From Acinetobacter calcoaceticus DSM 30006 = CIP 81.8 (GTDB lineage Bacteria; Pseudomonadota; Gammaproteobacteria; Pseudomonadales; Moraxellaceae), in NCBI RefSeq assembly GCF_000368965.1, contig NZ_KB849780.1, positions 1,798,145-1,862,144 of the forward strand: DNA of 64,000 nucleotides. The letters run 5' to 3'. A model generated the notes under the pieces. That model made no database searches, was not told the DNA's origin, and saw nothing but the letters and a program-made list of their open reading frames with translations. Positions 28,984-37,997 of the stretch are shown here, piece by piece. Each line of letters opens with the position of its first letter. Position 1 is the stretch's first letter. Both the position numbers and the translations under genes were made by a program.

Positions 28984-29280
28984 AGGGTCTGTTGACATTT
29001 CATCTATGGATTGCTTTAGAGCTAAAAATTAATCCAAATAAGACGCAAAACCCAGACAATGGCTATCCTTTGTCCAGTTTTGTTATATAGTTTGTGAAAT
29101 TTCAGCCATAATCTGAGCTGCAATTTAAGCAGTGCAGGCATAGCGCAAGACCATGTTATTTTGTACGTTCCGTTGTTAAGATCTATTTATTTAGAATGGC
29201 TAAATTTCATAGCTCTTGCTTGGTAACGTCTAAAAGAATTGTCTTATGTCGCAACCATCTGTGAAATGTCAACAGACCCT
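28984..29280. mobile_element. MITE-like element, 297 bp, with 19-bp perfect terminal inverted repeats
   Basis: The ends are perfect 19-bp inverted repeats (28984-29002 with 29262-29280, beginning AGGGTCTGTTGACA), and weaker symmetry continues for another dozen bases. There is no open frame inside. An inner hairpin surrounds GGCTATCC near 29060. No target-site duplication is obvious. It lies between osmC and crp and separates their promoters. It may be a non-autonomous transposon derivative or a decayed insertion sequence; the parent family is not recognised. Confidence 0.72.
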
Positions 29281-29389
29281 TGTTTTGTACACTAACATAA
29301 AATGAGTTGATAAGGAATTTCATCTCTTCTGTGTAATAGCTCATCTCGGGCTTGTGTGAATTGTTTACCCTATTCGGAACATATTAAGC

Positions 29390-30097
29390 ATGACTTCAAA
29401 TTTTTCACAACTCAGCACAGATGCTTTATCCCCGGGGCAACTACCTGAATCCGTTAAAGCATTGTTAAAACGTGCTCACATCAACAGATATCCAAAACGA
29501 ACCACAATTGTTGATGCCGGAACAGAGTCGAAATCTTTATATTTAATTTTAAAAGGCTCAGTTTCAATTATTTTACGTGAAGATGATGAACGTGAAATTG
29601 TTGTTGCATATTTGAATCCGGGTGACTTCTTTGGGGAAATGGGGCTTTTCGAACCGAACCCTCAACGTACAGCTGAAGTTCGTACTCGTGATGTCTGTGA
29701 AATTGCAGAAATTTCTTATGACAACTTCCACGAACTTAGCAAACAATATCCAGACTTAAGTTATGCTGTTTTTGCACAGCTCGTTCGCCGTCTAAAAAAT
29801 ACGACCCGTAAAATGACAGATCTTGCATTTATCGATGTGTCTGGCCGTATTGCACGTTGTTTAATCGACCTATCTTCACAGCCAGAAGCAATGATTTTGC
29901 CAAATGGTCGTCAAATTCGTATTACTCGTCAAGAAATTGGCCGTATTGTGGGTTGTTCACGTGAAATGGTTGGCCGTGTACTCAAAACCTTAGAAGATCA
30001 AGGCATGATCCAGACAGATGGTAAAGCTATTCTTATTTTTGATGTTTCATTAGAAGATGCACCTGTTTCTGATGAAGACTATGATGATGAAGAATAA
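29390..30097 (+). CDS. crp: Crp/Vfr-type cAMP-binding transcription factor
   Basis: 235 residues. The cyclic-nucleotide-binding domain (about 30-140) has the phosphate-binding cassette FFGEMGLFEPNPQRTAEV around 82-99; it carries the Glu and Arg-Thr residues used by cAMP. The C-terminal winged HTH reads ITRQEIGRIVGCSREMVGRVLKTLE (about 183-207), a DNA-recognition helix nearly identical to CRP/Vfr. An acidic tail follows. A roughly 20-residue N-terminal extension precedes the conserved core. Likely a global regulator. The promoter region is confined to 29281-29389 by the MITE-like element. Confidence 0.92.
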   Translation: MTSNFSQLSTDALSPGQLPESVKALLKRAHINRYPKRTTIVDAGTESKSLYLILKGSVSIILREDDEREIVVAYLNPGDFFGEMGLFEPNPQRTAEVRTRDVCEIAEISYDNFHELSKQYPDLSYAVFAQLVRRLKNTTRKMTDLAFIDVSGRIARCLIDLSSQPEAMILPNGRQIRITRQEIGRIVGCSREMVGRVLKTLEDQGMIQTDGKAILIFDVSLEDAPVSDEDYDDEE

Positions 30098-30117
30098 TAT
30101 TTATTAAATTTTTAATC

Positions 30118-30145
30118 AAAAGCAAACTTCGGTTTGCTTTTTTTA
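30118..30145 (+). terminator. Terminator after crp
   Basis: 10-bp stem (30118-30127 with 30132-30141) closed by a C(TTCG)G tetraloop, then a T run; 20 nt after the stop. Confidence 0.93.
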
Positions 30146-30256
30146 TATGCAACAATGAGTTAATACACAAAACTTACAAACTATTCTAATTTTATGATTT
30201 AAGTTGAATACATATTCTCCGTTAGGTTAGCTCAAAATTTCCAAGGATTCCACTGT

Positions 30257-31306
30257 ATGCAATTTAACCCACTTAGTCGCACAGGCCTCAAGCTTCCAGA
30301 AATTTGTTTAGGCACCATGACATTTGGTGAGCAAAATTCCCAGCAAGAAGCATTTCAACAACTTAATTATGCTTTGGCACACGGTTTATATTTTTGGGAT
30401 ACGGCAGAGATGTATTCGGTTCCGCCAAAACCTGAAACTTATGGTGCAACAGAAACGATCATTGGCAATTGGTTTGCCCAAAATGGTCAACGTGATAAAG
30501 TCTTCCTCGCCTCTAAAATTGCCGGGCCCGGCTTTGGAGGAACACACATCCGAGAAGGCCATACGCGCTTCAACAGCGATCATATTGCGAAAGCTCTAGA
30601 TGGTTCACTCAAACGTCTCCAAACCGACTATATCGACCTCTATCAACTCCATTGGCCTGAACGTCACACCAACTTCTTTGGTACGTTAGCTTATGGCAAC
30701 CAGCAAGCTCAAAATGATTACGACACAACACCTCTAGAAGAAACATTACTTGCTCTACAAGAAGAGATTAACCGCGGACGCATTCGCTATATTGGCTTAT
30801 CAAATGAAACTCCATGGGGCACTATGAAGTTTTTACATTTGGCTGAAAAATTAGGTGTAAGTAAGTTCGTAAGCGTTCAAAACCCATATAGTCTACTCAA
30901 CCGTACTTATGAACTAGGTATGTCTGAAATTGCTAAATATGAAGATGTTGGTTTACTCGCTTACTCTCCTCTTGCTTTTGGTTACCTCTCTGGAAAGTTT
31001 AGAAATGGCGCTCGTCCCGCTAATGCCCGTGTCACATTATTTCCGCGTTTTAGCCGCTATAGTAACCCTCAAAGCGAATGGGCAACTGAGCAATATGCAC
31101 AGCTAGCAGAGAAACATGGGTTAAGCTTAACCCAAATGGCATTAGCATTTATCAAACAACAATTCTTTGTGACCAGCACAATTATTGGTGCCACGAACCT
31201 AGACCAACTTAAAGAAAATATTCAGGCATTTGAAATTGAATTATCTGCTGAAGTTTTGCAAGGTATTGAGGCCATTCACACTCAACAGCCCAACCCTGCG
31301 CCCTAA
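30257..31306 (+). CDS. Aldo/keto reductase (Tas-like)
   Basis: 349 residues of the AKR TIM barrel. It contains GTMTFGEQNS (about 19-28), the catalytic WDTAEMYS (Asp and Tyr, about 50-57), KIAGPG with the catalytic Lys (about 91) and YQLHWPERH with the catalytic His (about 135). An NADP-binding C-terminal STIIGATNLDQLKEN follows. The EMYSVPPKPETYG insertion is typical of the Tas/YghZ branch. The physiological carbonyl substrate is unknown. It is a single gene with its own terminator. Confidence 0.9.
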   Translation: MQFNPLSRTGLKLPEICLGTMTFGEQNSQQEAFQQLNYALAHGLYFWDTAEMYSVPPKPETYGATETIIGNWFAQNGQRDKVFLASKIAGPGFGGTHIREGHTRFNSDHIAKALDGSLKRLQTDYIDLYQLHWPERHTNFFGTLAYGNQQAQNDYDTTPLEETLLALQEEINRGRIRYIGLSNETPWGTMKFLHLAEKLGVSKFVSVQNPYSLLNRTYELGMSEIAKYEDVGLLAYSPLAFGYLSGKFRNGARPANARVTLFPRFSRYSNPQSEWATEQYAQLAEKHGLSLTQMALAFIKQQFFVTSTIIGATNLDQLKENIQAFEIELSAEVLQGIEAIHTQQPNPAP

Positions 31307-31310
31307 ATAA

Positions 31311-31341
31311 AAAACGGATGCTTAAGCATCCGTTTTCTTTA
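31311..31341 (+). terminator. Terminator after the aldo/keto reductase
   Basis: Perfect 11-bp stem (31311-31321 with 31326-31336), loop TTAA, T-rich tail. It also lies at the end of the convergent M48 gene and may act for both. Confidence 0.9.
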
Positions 31342-31360
31342 TCTATAAAAAATTTATATC

Positions 31361-32140
31361 TTATTTACGGGTATTATAAACTGCCATTGCTGCAGGCAAG
31401 TTTTTACGCATTTCGCCAATACGCTGAGAGTTAGATGGGTGAGTAGACAGGAAAGATGAACCACCACCACCTTCAAGCTTGTTCATTTTCTCCCACAGTG
31501 TAATCGCAGCATTTGGGTTATAACCTGCACGCGCCATTAGCATTAAACCGCCTTGGTCAGCACGACTTTCCAAGCTACGAGAATATGGTAAGCCTACACC
31601 CACTTGCGAACCCAGTTGAGCAGCAGCAGTTCCAAGCTGACCGACATTGTTACCGGCATAGCTTAAACCAATACCTAATGCTAAATCAGTCAAAGCCTGA
31701 GCACCGATTTTACTTTTTGCATGCTCTTCTAAGGCGTGAGTCATTTCATGCCCCATAACTGCTGCAATTTCAGCATCAGTCAGGTTCAATTTATTGACAA
31801 TACCTGTATAAAACACAACTTTACCGCCCGGTGCTACGTAAGCATTAATCGAGTCAGACTTCAACACTGCCAACTGCCAGCTAAATGGCTGACCCGTCTG
31901 GTTCATCTGGTTCGCATATGGTTTTAAACGGTTGAATACAGCATTAATGCGGTTATATGTACTAGAACTAGTATCTAGCGCACCTTTACCACGTGCTTCC
32001 TGCACCATTTTATTAAAACCCTGAGCAGATTGAGTATTTAAGGTCGCTGTATCTGCACCTGCCATATCCGCTACTGTTGCACAGCCAGAAATGGTCATCA
32101 CACTTGCAGCACACAAGCTTAAAAAGAGTTTTTTATTCAT
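31361..32140 (-). CDS. M48-family metalloprotease lipoprotein (LoiP/YcaL-like)
   Basis: 259 residues from ATG 32140 (AGGTG about 10 nt upstream). The signal peptide ends in the lipobox ISGC (Cys about 20), so it is a lipid-anchored periplasmic protease. The zinc motif HEMTH (HExxH) lies in VMGHEMTHALEEH near residue 132, and the third ligand Glu in SRSLESRADQGG near 190. It has the typical STHPSNSQRIGEM ending of the family. Likely role: envelope protein quality control. Confidence 0.9.
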   Translation of the reverse strand: MNKKLFLSLCAASVMTISGCATVADMAGADTATLNTQSAQGFNKMVQEARGKGALDTSSSTYNRINAVFNRLKPYANQMNQTGQPFSWQLAVLKSDSINAYVAPGGKVVFYTGIVNKLNLTDAEIAAVMGHEMTHALEEHAKSKIGAQALTDLALGIGLSYAGNNVGQLGTAAAQLGSQVGVGLPYSRSLESRADQGGLMLMARAGYNPNAAITLWEKMNKLEGGGGSSFLSTHPSNSQRIGEMRKNLPAAMAVYNTRK

Positions 32141-32256
32141 AACACGGATCACCTAAATCGTTAAAAAAGCTGTTTATTCTTTTACACTTATTATAAGAAA
32201 TACCGCTCACGCTTTGAATGTCTCATTCCTTCATGATCATAGTATTTATGTAACGA

Positions 32257-32574
32257 TCAAGCAGATAAAGTCATCAAATAAATCCAGAAAATCAAACATA
32301 TTACATTTAAGCCAAGATAGATATGACTTAAGGTCTTAACTTTCTCTTCAAGATTAGGACTTTCTCTTTTCCAGAGTAAATAACTATTTTGTATGAATAC
32401 CACAGGAATTAATACACATGCGAACAATACTGACAAGCTCATAAAAGCAGTTATGAAGAAATCTTCATGATATTCTTGCCCATAAATGACCAACATCGCT
32501 AATGTTGGAGAGCCACCAATAGCAAATAAAAAAGAATAAAAGATTGTTTTTGAAATAGTTGGTTGCAGCTTCAT
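32257..32574 (-). CDS. Small membrane protein, unknown
   Basis: 105 residues with three predicted membrane helices (about 10-30, 42-62 and 82-102) and a charged loop (LLWKRESPNLEEKVKTL) between the second and third. No recognised family. It stands alone between the M48 gene and purA, on the same strand as both. Confidence 0.65.
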   Translation of the reverse strand: MKLQPTISKTIFYSFLFAIGGSPTLAMLVIYGQEYHEDFFITAFMSLSVLFACVLIPVVFIQNSYLLWKRESPNLEEKVKTLSHIYLGLNVICLIFWIYLMTLSA

Positions 32575-32655
32575 CCTGAGCCCATCATTCCTTATCGATA
32601 TATAACGTTTTAATCCGAATCGAATAAAACAAAAACTGCACTTTAGTCGGGTATA

Positions 32656-32684
32656 AAAAAGCCCCCTTTCAGGAGGCTTTTTAA
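32656..32684 (-). terminator. Terminator after purA
   Basis: 12-bp stem with one G-U pair and T-tract, 12 nt past the purA stop on the minus strand. Confidence 0.85.
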
Positions 32685-32695
32685 TCTTTGCTTAA

Positions 32696-34030
<1,335 letters not shown>

Positions 34031-34078
34031 TCATGCTGTTAAAATTGGAAACCACCAGTAAAAACTTACCGTTGGCGA

Positions 34079-35245
34079 TTAAATCTTTTCAATATTCCAT
34101 TGACCATTTTGCGACACGAGTCGATGGGTCGCGTATGGAATAGAACTTAAATCATCATTACCTAACAATTGAACGACACGTAAACCTTGAGCGCGTGCAT
34201 TCGAAATTGCTGAAAGTAAATCTTGTTTTGAGCCTTTTGGAGCAACAACAGTTTCGATTTCTGCGAACTGATTTGCGCCTAAGGCATATAAATCACAACT
34301 AAAGCCAGTAGCAGGACGTGCGCGACCAAAATGCTCACCTATACCATCGTAACGGCCACCCTGCGCTAACGGCGCAGCACGGTTCGGCGCATATACTGCG
34401 TACATTAAACCAGTGTGATAGTGATAACTACGTAGCTCTACGACATCGATACCAATATTAAGATTTGGCCAGCGCCCTTTAATTTGCTCAAGCGTCGTCT
34501 TAAGTGCATCTAATGCTGACTTAAATTCAGAATCTTGCAAAATATTGGCACTTAAATTCGTCTGCAATGCTTCTAGATCACTAGAATAACGGCCAAGCGC
34601 ATAGAAATCAGAACCCATATTTAGGCTTTGAGTAAATTCTGCTAACTCTGGCAATGCTTTTCTTTGATAAAGATCAGACAGTTCATGCTCTTCATTTTTT
34701 GACAGTCCAGCATACTTGACTAGACTACGGAACAACCCTACATGGCCCAAATCTAAATGCGCGCCTTGTAAAGTATAGGTGTTCTCAATCAACCCCAGCA
34801 TAACACCGACCATTTCGACATCAGCTTCGATACTATCGTGGCCATATAATTCGGCACCTAATTGTAAAGGCGCACGAGTGGCATTGAAATTTTGTGGTTT
34901 AGTATGTAATACAGTCCCTGAATAACAGTAACGTGCAACGCCTTCAACTGGTCTTACATGTGCATCAATACGTGCAACTTGTGGCGTCATATCAGCACGA
35001 ACACCGAGTAAACGGCCTGAGAGCTGATCAATAACCTTAAAAGTTACTAAATCTAAGTCTTGATTTGATTCTGATAATGAAGACAACGATTCGATGTATT
35101 CGATAAATGGTGTATATACCAATTGATAACCTCGTACCGCGAGGAAATCTAAAGCTTCACGGCGAAGTTTTTCAATGACTTGTGCCTGTTCCGGCAATAC
35201 ATCGGCTACCCCGTCAGGCAGCAACCATGTCTCTGAAATGGTCAT
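34079..35245 (-). CDS. hisZ: ATP phosphoribosyltransferase regulatory subunit HisZ
   Basis: 388 residues, a class II aminoacyl-tRNA-synthetase paralogue that activates the short HisG. It has the HisRS-like core: LPDGVADVLPEQA near the start, RADMTPQVARIDAH (about 99-112), YCYSGTVL, and a late AQGGRYDGIGEHFGR (about 299-313). It lacks the HisRS anticodon-binding domain. It lies upstream of purA in a probable two-gene transcript. Confidence 0.93.
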   Translation of the reverse strand: MTISETWLLPDGVADVLPEQAQVIEKLRREALDFLAVRGYQLVYTPFIEYIESLSSLSESNQDLDLVTFKVIDQLSGRLLGVRADMTPQVARIDAHVRPVEGVARYCYSGTVLHTKPQNFNATRAPLQLGAELYGHDSIEADVEMVGVMLGLIENTYTLQGAHLDLGHVGLFRSLVKYAGLSKNEEHELSDLYQRKALPELAEFTQSLNMGSDFYALGRYSSDLEALQTNLSANILQDSEFKSALDALKTTLEQIKGRWPNLNIGIDVVELRSYHYHTGLMYAVYAPNRAAPLAQGGRYDGIGEHFGRARPATGFSCDLYALGANQFAEIETVVAPKGSKQDLLSAISNARAQGLRVVQLLGNDDLSSIPYATHRLVSQNGQWNIEKI

Positions 35246-35289
35246 ATTTCAAGCCTAAAATCTGATCAACGTGGAACGACCCCACATAA

Positions 35290-35316
35290 AAAAATCGGGA
35301 ACACACCCGATTTCTC
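35290..35316 (-). terminator. Terminator upstream of hisZ, for the preceding lipoprotein gene
   Basis: 8-bp stem (35292-35299 with 35306-35313) followed on the minus strand by a run of seven Ts, about 120 nt after the stop of the lipoprotein gene. Confidence 0.75.
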
Positions 35317-35434
35317 TTAGTGTAGCATGATACTTTCTGCCATGCACCTGACAATTTGCATAAATCTTTCTGAATAAACTCTAAAGTCAAAAAGAAGTTT
35401 TTATGAATTAGCAAGTGGATTCAATATCTTACTA

Positions 35435-36520
35435 TCACTCACTTAAATTATAATCAAAAGTTCTTCGACCAAAGAAAGGGTCAATAACTGAACTATCACC
35501 TTGTTTCCAATTCACCAAATTTAACTTTTGAATAGCTTGAGCTGCTTGAGTATTAAAAGCAAAACAACCTTTTTCAAGATTTGCAATTTTTAGCTTTTGT
35601 CTGAAAGCAATTAATGAGTGCACATCATTAAGCGGGTTATCTTCTATAGAATAAGGATGAGACTTCTCATAAGCTAAATCTCTATCAGCATCCCACGAAC
35701 TACTTGATATAAAATTAATAAAAAAAGCAGACTGGTTATTATTATTTCCCCATGCACTTTGAATATCACCAGTTTCTAAGTTTTCTAAAACAGTTAAGTT
35801 ATAGCCGTACCACTGCGAATTTAGAAGCCTAAAATACTTTTTATCTGGACCTAAGTTATTATATCTTTCGATAATTGACTGCTTTTTCTCACTAAACGAT
35901 GGACTTGAATCAAAACCAGATATATCTGAAATATAAGATTGATTCCATTGAGTCTCTTTTAAACGATAACAATAACTATTTTTTGGAAACCTAACATTCT
36001 TATAGTTTTGATAAAATTCAATTAAATTTTTATCAAGTTGATTATGAAGACCCGTTTCTAGATTTTTATTTTCTTTATAGCCCGGTAATACACGGTCAAA
36101 GATATTTTCACCATCCAACTTCACAATTTCAAACTTTAAATTCTTTTTCAAATCAGGCGTTAATTCATAAGTCCAACTGCTAGGTGTCAACCTTTTTACA
36201 ATATTTGTTTGTAATGTACCTTTATTTAAAATTTTTTGTTCAGTAAGAAGTTCATTCTCTAGCGGCAGCTTATGTGACTTTGCAAAAAATATTTCATTAT
36301 TTTTAATTGGATATTGAGTGATTTCAAAAAAATCACTATAAACCTCTGAAGAAAAATTAGAAGGTTGGTAATAAACTTGGTAAATTGCATCGTCTTTTTC
36401 TAAATTACTTTCAGCTTGATCATTAGTATTTTGATCTGAGCCTCCACCACCACAAGCGGTTAAAATAATATTAGATGTAATAATTAAAAAACCACTTATT
36501 TTTTTTGAGTTAAATTTCAT
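35435..36520 (-). CDS. Hypothetical lipoprotein
   Basis: 361 residues with a lipoprotein signal (lipobox LTAC, Cys about 23) followed by GGGGSDQ, a Gly-rich linker often seen after lipobox Cys. The mature protein is rich in Asn, Lys, Tyr and Ser with no motif I recognise. Base composition is clearly more AT-rich than the neighbouring housekeeping genes, suggesting a lineage-specific or acquired gene. It sits between the epd-like gene and hisZ on the same strand. Confidence 0.68.
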   Translation of the reverse strand: MKFNSKKISGFLIITSNIILTACGGGGSDQNTNDQAESNLEKDDAIYQVYYQPSNFSSEVYSDFFEITQYPIKNNEIFFAKSHKLPLENELLTEQKILNKGTLQTNIVKRLTPSSWTYELTPDLKKNLKFEIVKLDGENIFDRVLPGYKENKNLETGLHNQLDKNLIEFYQNYKNVRFPKNSYCYRLKETQWNQSYISDISGFDSSPSFSEKKQSIIERYNNLGPDKKYFRLLNSQWYGYNLTVLENLETGDIQSAWGNNNNQSAFFINFISSSSWDADRDLAYEKSHPYSIEDNPLNDVHSLIAFRQKLKIANLEKGCFAFNTQAAQAIQKLNLVNWKQGDSSVIDPFFGRRTFDYNLSE

Positions 36521-36665
36521 ATGAACTCTATAATTAAAATTTTAATGTTTGCGAATCATACAAATAGAGATAGTTTTTCACAATATAAATATTTAGAATT
36601 TTAAAATAAATTTTCTTTTAAGTTATTTCTATAACTATTCAGATCATAAATTAGTAATTATAAAA

Positions 36666-36688
36666 AAGGATGTTAATTTAACATCCTT
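36666..36688 (-). terminator. Terminator after the epd-like gene
   Basis: Perfect 11-bp stem (36666-36676 with 36678-36688) around a single base, followed on the minus strand by six Ts; 20 nt after the stop. Confidence 0.85.
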
Positions 36689-36707
36689 AAATTATTTCAA
36701 TTGACGT

Positions 36708-37727
36708 TTAGAAAGAATCACACAAATCTAATAATCGATTTGCATAGCCCCATTCATTATCGTACCAAGCAAATACTTTAGCTTGATGCCCCACCACCAT
36801 GGTCTGGGTTAAATCAACAATCAGCGAATAAGGAGAATGGTTGAAATCACTTGAAACTAATGGTTCATCAGTAATAGCCATAATTTCTGCATAATCTGTT
36901 TGAGAAGCTTTAATCAACACTTCATTAATATGATGCACAGTAATTGGCGATTGAGCGATAAAAGTTAAGTCAATTGCAGCCACATTAATAGTCGGCACCC
37001 GAATTGAATAACCATCTATACGGTCTTCCATTTTTGGCATAACGCGCTTTAATGCACCGAGTGCACTAGACGTAGTTGGTATAATATTTTGTCCAGAAGC
37101 TCTGGCACGACGCAAATCACGATGCGCGTGATCAAGTACAGACTGGTCTGCTGTAACAGCATGAATTTCTGTCATAAGCGCAGTTTCAATACCAAAAGCA
37201 TCATCAATGATTTTAACTAAGGGCACCAAAGCCTGCGTAGTACATGAAACACTTGATATGATCTGATCAGTCGCTTTCACATCTGCATGGTTAACACCAT
37301 AGACAATTGCTGCATCTACATGATCAAAAGGTGCTGCACCAATAATTACCCTTTTTGCTCCAGCTTGTAGATGGCGGGTTGCATCAGCGTGGGAACGGAA
37401 CAGTCCGGTACACTCAAGTACGACATCAACATCCAAACTAGACCATGGCAAAAGCTCAGGTTGTTCCTGTTTTAAAACTTCAACTTTTAGCGTTCTTTGA
37501 TTTGATTGAATGTTCAAAAAAACTTTTTCATTTTCAATAAATATTTCCACATTCCCATTAAAACGGCCATGTGTGGAATCATATTTAAATAAGTGCACTA
37601 ATGTTTGTACATCTGCTATATCGTTAATCGCCACGATTTCAAATTGAAATTGTTTTGAGCTCTCAAACCAAGCACGTAAAACATTACGTCCAATCCGCCC
37701 AAACCCATTAATGGCGATACGTTGCAT
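36708..37727 (-). CDS. epd: Erythrose-4-phosphate dehydrogenase-like member of the GAPDH family
   Basis: 339 residues with GAPDH fold: NAD motif INGFGRIGRNVLRAW (residues 5-19), catalytic Cys in SSVSCTTQ (about 156), catalytic His in AHRDLRRARASGQNIIPT, and C-terminal WYDNEWGYANR. The segment VSSDFNHSPYSLIVDLTQT resembles E. coli Epd (VSVDFNHDPHSAIVDGTQT) more than glycolytic GapA. This suggests the oxidation of erythrose 4-phosphate for pyridoxal-phosphate synthesis. The usual SCTTN is SCTTQ here. A glycolytic or gluconeogenic GAPDH role cannot be excluded. Confidence 0.75.
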   Translation of the reverse strand: MQRIAINGFGRIGRNVLRAWFESSKQFQFEIVAINDIADVQTLVHLFKYDSTHGRFNGNVEIFIENEKVFLNIQSNQRTLKVEVLKQEQPELLPWSSLDVDVVLECTGLFRSHADATRHLQAGAKRVIIGAAPFDHVDAAIVYGVNHADVKATDQIISSVSCTTQALVPLVKIIDDAFGIETALMTEIHAVTADQSVLDHAHRDLRRARASGQNIIPTTSSALGALKRVMPKMEDRIDGYSIRVPTINVAAIDLTFIAQSPITVHHINEVLIKASQTDYAEIMAITDEPLVSSDFNHSPYSLIVDLTQTMVVGHQAKVFAWYDNEWGYANRLLDLCDSF

Positions 37728-37997
37728 GACCTATCCTTATCTACAAAACTAAAGGCTAAAGAAGGCATATAGTAAAGCACGTCACGCCCAATTGAATATA
37801 GATTTTTAGCCAAATCACAGTTTTGTAAGATATTCCTTTTAAAATCGTTGGTTCGGTGGGGTTTTTCCGCTACAATTTAGCGTTTTTAAAAAATAAGCCC
37901 CGTATCAAATGCTCAGGTTTGACATAAAACAAACAGGCATTGATACATTTAGCCAAATTCGAAAATATGGAGTGACTTGGTTGTGAGTACTCGTTTA

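Noticed and set aside
28984..29280. Interpretation of the inverted-repeat segment as an intact insertion sequence
   Set aside because: There is no transposase frame in its 297 bp, so only a MITE-like or decayed element can be claimed.
35214..35414. 66-codon frame overlapping the hisZ start
   Set aside because: It runs through a terminator hairpin and overlaps hisZ out of frame.
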